From the NCBI RefSeq assembly GCF_910596095.1, contig NC_056546.1, forward strand, positions 14,389,425-14,453,424: DNA of 64,000 bases, given 5' to 3'. Both the position numbers and the translations under genes were made by a program. Below, in pieces: positions 61,001 through 64,000 of the stretch. The notes beneath the pieces were generated by a model, which saw only the letters and a list, made by a program, of their open reading frames with translations, had not been told where the DNA came from and did no database searches. The stretch comes from Thunnus maccoyii. Taxonomy: Eukaryota; Chordata; Actinopteri; Scombriformes; Scombridae. The stretch's first letter is position 1. Each line of letters opens with the position of its first letter.

Positions 61001-63469
61001 AAGGTCAGTTTCACTAAACTAAAAACTAAACCAACTTACTGTGTAACTCTGTGGTTTCAAGCAGCTCCTACAATAACCAACCTTCTAAATTATACTGTAC
61101 AATAAAGATTTGGGGTATTACTGTAAGAAAATAAGACCTCATTGAGGTCTCAGAATTAATTTTCATTGATCAAAGCAGTTATATCTCTGACATACTGTTT
61201 TTAAAAAGGCTATCATATCCTGAAACTGTGCCCATATTGTTCTTTTTACACTATCTTTGATCTCAGGGCAGTATGTATAGCATTTATTTATTGGATAAAT
61301 CACAGCCAGTTGAGAGACCTATTCCACATCAAAGAATATCAGTTTCAGGTATATTATACAGCAGTGTGTGTTTTTCTTTCGGTTGCTTTTGAACACAGCT
61401 GACCTCAGGCCACTGCTCCTCGGATGAGAAGGCAGAAAACCTTGACAAAGGTGCCAAAGGATGTGCTGTGATGTACCTGGGGCTTTAGCAACAATTTACC
61501 ATCTGTGTTGTGAGTGAGGAAAGGGCTGCAGAAAAAAATGGAACAGTTGTTCACAGGCAGAGAATTATGACAGGAAAGCACATAGGAAAGACAAAAACTG
61601 AAATATTGCCATCTGTGCATTAAAAACGACTTGAAGGTGCCACACAATGGTCACAAAAATGCCACAACAAAAGAAAACTACACTGTTACATAATGCATCA
61701 GGCTTACTTTCCATAGAGTTTCTTTCTAGTCTGAGCATTTTCTTTTTTTTAATTTTCACCCAATGCTGCGTTTGATGATGAATTAATCTGTGACTGTGCA
61801 ATATTGAGATAGCATATCAAAGGGCACTGCTGTTATTATGTGGGAAAGAATGAGGAGTCGTCTCACATGAATATTGGGCTTGTGGTTCTGAGCTTTGAAG
61901 TATCCCCCCAGAGACAGGAAATATATCCACTCTTTATTACTAAGTCTGAGATCACTCTTGGATTCAATCACAAAAGGAACTCTCTTTGCTGCAAAGAAAT
62001 GTTAGCACCATTTCTAAACACATATCAGCTAAATGAAAGCCTTCTATTTGATGCTGACATTCTCTCAGTGAATCTTCAATACAAAGTGCAAAATAAACAA
62101 GCAAGAGTACTAGATAAAATGGTTTTAGTTTGCAAAATGGAATAGCTTAAGGATGTTCTTTTTCCTGAAATGTATGTTTTACAGTATATTTTCTTTTCTA
62201 TTATCTTAACAGAACCTTGCAGAGATCCAGACCTATGTAAACATTTTGCAGCAAATCAACCAGACACTTCCCCTTGTTCCCAATGTGTCAGTGGGCATCT
62301 CCGAGGTGAGGTCACTAATGTTGTCACTGTGTGTGTGTGCTGCAGTCCCTGCGGGAGAAGATGGTGTTTGCATGTGTGTCAGCCCTGGCTACGTGTCTGG
62401 GGTTGATGAGGTTACTGGCTTCTCAGTCCAATTGGTCGCCTGTGCCTGCATTTGTCTGTTTTTTTGTGTACGTGTGCATGTGTGAGAAGCAGAGACAGAC
62501 AGTCGAGTGGTCCTCAGGACACATAGACAGGCCAGCCATTTGAGGATGTCGTGACACATAATGAACCAAATGCTGGAAAGAACAGCTATTCATGCTAATT
62601 TTCTTAGGAACAGTGCCACAGTGACTGTCATTTGTGTAGCAGATTGGAATTTTATTTATAGGGTACAAACATTTCTCAAGAGGCAGAGATGCTCTGGATG
62701 CAGAACTTATTTAATTGGTTGAGTTAAATCTCAGAGGACAGCGGCAAAGAGCCACAGTTCTTGCCTGTCATGTTGAGCTGAAACCCAGTGAAATGGGCAA
62801 GTGAGGAAGATGTTAATGTTATGAAGCTTTGTAATCTTGCTAGTCTCTCAGGCACAGCTATTGTGTGTATAGAGGGTATAGACAGGTGGCAAATTAAAGG
62901 AATAACCTGAATTAATGAATGGAGAAACATATCAAATGCTTCCATACAGGGCATGATGGATCTCTGAATGGTTTGATGAGTATAAAACTTTGAAGCAACT
63001 TGTTAATCACATAACTTGTCTCCAGTGTGCCATGCTTTATTATATTGTTAATGGCTCTCCAAACACTCAGTAGGTTCACTTCAAAGAGTAGGCAGAACAT
63101 GCAGTAATAGAAAACATTACTGCTGTGAGCGACACAATTGTTATTGTGTCCTTCAATTCAAAAATCAATCAGTGAGACTTTTAATACAGAGAGACCTCAG
63201 AAAGAGACTTGACTGCAAGCTGTGTGTGTGTATGTGTGTGTGTGTGTGTGAGTGCGTGCGTGCATGTGTGTGTGTGTGTGACTGTAAAAGTCATGCTGTA
63301 AAGACAAACTGTACTTTCCCACATGTTCTAATCGATTTCTTCTCAACGTGTGAAGGAGCAGGAGAAGCTGCTGGCCCAGAGGAAAGTGCCAGGACTGCAG
63401 AGTCAGCTGGAGGAATATAAGAGCGCCCTCTGTCAGCTGCAGTCCCAGAAACAACGCCTACAGAATGAG
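58048..63469 (+). CDS. bfsp1: Filensin, first five coding exons (gene continues past the window)
   Basis: Filensin (beaded filament structural protein 1) is an intermediate-filament-family protein that co-assembles with phakinin in lens fibre cells. Exons: 58048-58421, 60144-60204, 60908-61003, 62213-62305, 63356-63469; GT-AG, phases consistent, 246 codons so far. The start ACCACCATG is a strong Kozak context and [16 protein letters not shown] fits the family N-terminus. The coil 1A start [19 protein letters not shown] is at residues 46-64; EFTSKYRNEC spans exons 1-2; [18 protein letters not shown] in exon 3 and [15 protein letters not shown] in exon 4 match human filensin closely. The rest of the rod and the tail lie beyond 64000. 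Exon 3 is preceded by an extreme pyrimidine tract. Confidence 0.95.
58789..59170. repeat. Possible MITE fragment in bfsp1 intron 1
   Basis: AAAGGGTCAGTTCACCAAAA at 58790-58809 is a familiar end of a common fish MITE; the matching opposite end is not clearly present. Extent is approximate. Confidence 0.35.
60754..60903 (+). repeat. Pentanucleotide pyrimidine repeat at bfsp1 exon 3 acceptor
   Basis: TTCTC units to about 60835, then TCTCC units to 60900, with a single purine (G at 60770). It is followed directly by TTGCAG and exon 3 at 60908, so the microsatellite is the polypyrimidine tract of a functional acceptor. The long Ser-Leu and Arg-Glu frames are artefacts. Confidence 0.95.
62950..63000 (+). 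pseudogene. Tiny Tc1-type transposase fragment (bfsp1 intron 4)
   Basis: CATGATGGATCTCTGAATGG and TTTGATGAGTATAAAA repeat almost exactly the EWFDEYK-coding segment at 17965-18000; similarity ends soon after. Very short and dead. Confidence 0.45.
63221..63280. repeat. (TG)n microsatellite
   Basis: Interrupted TG repeat about 75 bases before bfsp1 exon 5. Confidence 0.9.
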
Positions 63470-63717
63470 GTGGGTCACACTGTCACCATGACAACAGGAG
63501 GTTTCATTTTGATTACATGCAGTGTTTCCCTTTTTTCCAGAAAAGGACATTTCTGAGCAAATATTCACAGAAAGACACATTTAAAATGATCTTTCAAAGA
63601 GATCAATTTTATTTCTATTAGAAGAGAGACAAACACCAGGAGTACCAGTTCAAACTCCTGTTCTTTGTTGTGAAATACACTCAAAACTCAAAACAGTAAA
63701 ATATAATTTGTACATTT

Positions 63718-63900
63718 TGTAGGGCTGCAATTAACAGTTCGATTTATATTTGATCAACCTTAATCTTTCCAGATCAATTGATCAAAAGTCAGGAAATTGT
63801 GAGTACAGACAATTGCAACACCAAGATGATGTCCGACTAACAGTCTAAAGCCCAGAGATATTCAATTTACTATCAGAGAAAACTAAAAACAAACAAAAAA
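63718..63900 (+). repeat. Dispersed fish repeat family D, copy 2
   Basis: Starts GTAGGGCTGCAATTAACAGT. It includes GTCCGACTAACAGTCTAAAG and CCCAGAGATATTCAATTTAC, which are the inverse complement of segments in the copy at 15598-15870. Confidence 0.55.
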
Positions 63901-64000
63901 AATCACATTTGAGAAGCTTGGATCAGTGAATGTTTGGCATTTTTGTTTTAAAAATGACCTTAATGAATAAGCAATTGCCAAAATAGTGCCGGTCAATTCT

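Noticed and set aside
60697..61105. Long open frames over the TTCTC/TCTCC tract
   Set aside because: Low-complexity read-through of the pyrimidine repeat; the real exon is 60908-61003 in another context.

Overview
The window looks like nuclear DNA of a teleost fish, probably a spiny-rayed (percomorph) one. The genes are split by introns and encode vertebrate proteins. The rest is AT-rich intergenic and intronic DNA with CA/GA/CT microsatellites and relics of fish-type transposons: hAT-like and Harbinger-like MITEs, Tc1, LINEs, SINE-like units and a non-autonomous LTR element. There is no operon structure, no CRISPR array and no RNA gene that I can support.

Layout. (1) 1-4300: repeat-rich, no gene seen. 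(2) 4616-11669, plus strand: complete nine-exon pleckstrin gene (plek), 351 codons, with two transposon insertions in its introns. (3) 11.7-37 kb: intergenic, holding LINE, Tc1, SINE-like and MITE relics, and at 30234-32807 an LTR element with matching 4-bp target duplications. (4) 37089-43577, minus strand: prokineticin receptor (prokr1-like) in two coding exons, with a probable non-coding leader exon near 44.66-44.95 kb. (5) 47948-52090, minus strand: a candidate small three-exon gene for a 72-residue protein that I do not recognise, built here from matching splice sites and phases. (6) 58048 to the right edge, plus strand: first five coding exons of filensin (bfsp1), a lens beaded-filament protein, truncated by the window end.

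The three recognised genes act in unrelated places: plek in blood-cell signalling, prokr as a Gq-type peptide receptor, bfsp1 in the lens fibre cytoskeleton. Their linkage is more likely ancestral synteny than shared function. In human, PLEK and PROKR1 lie on 2p13-p14, while BFSP1 and PROKR2 lie on 20p12, so this window joins genes that are split between two human regions.

Most noteworthy: the unrecognised small gene; two transposon insertions for which a related uninterrupted copy is also present in the window; a roughly 150-base pure pyrimidine microsatellite that serves as the splice-acceptor tract of bfsp1 exon 3; and long sense-strand GA repeats in the leader regions of both plek and prokr.
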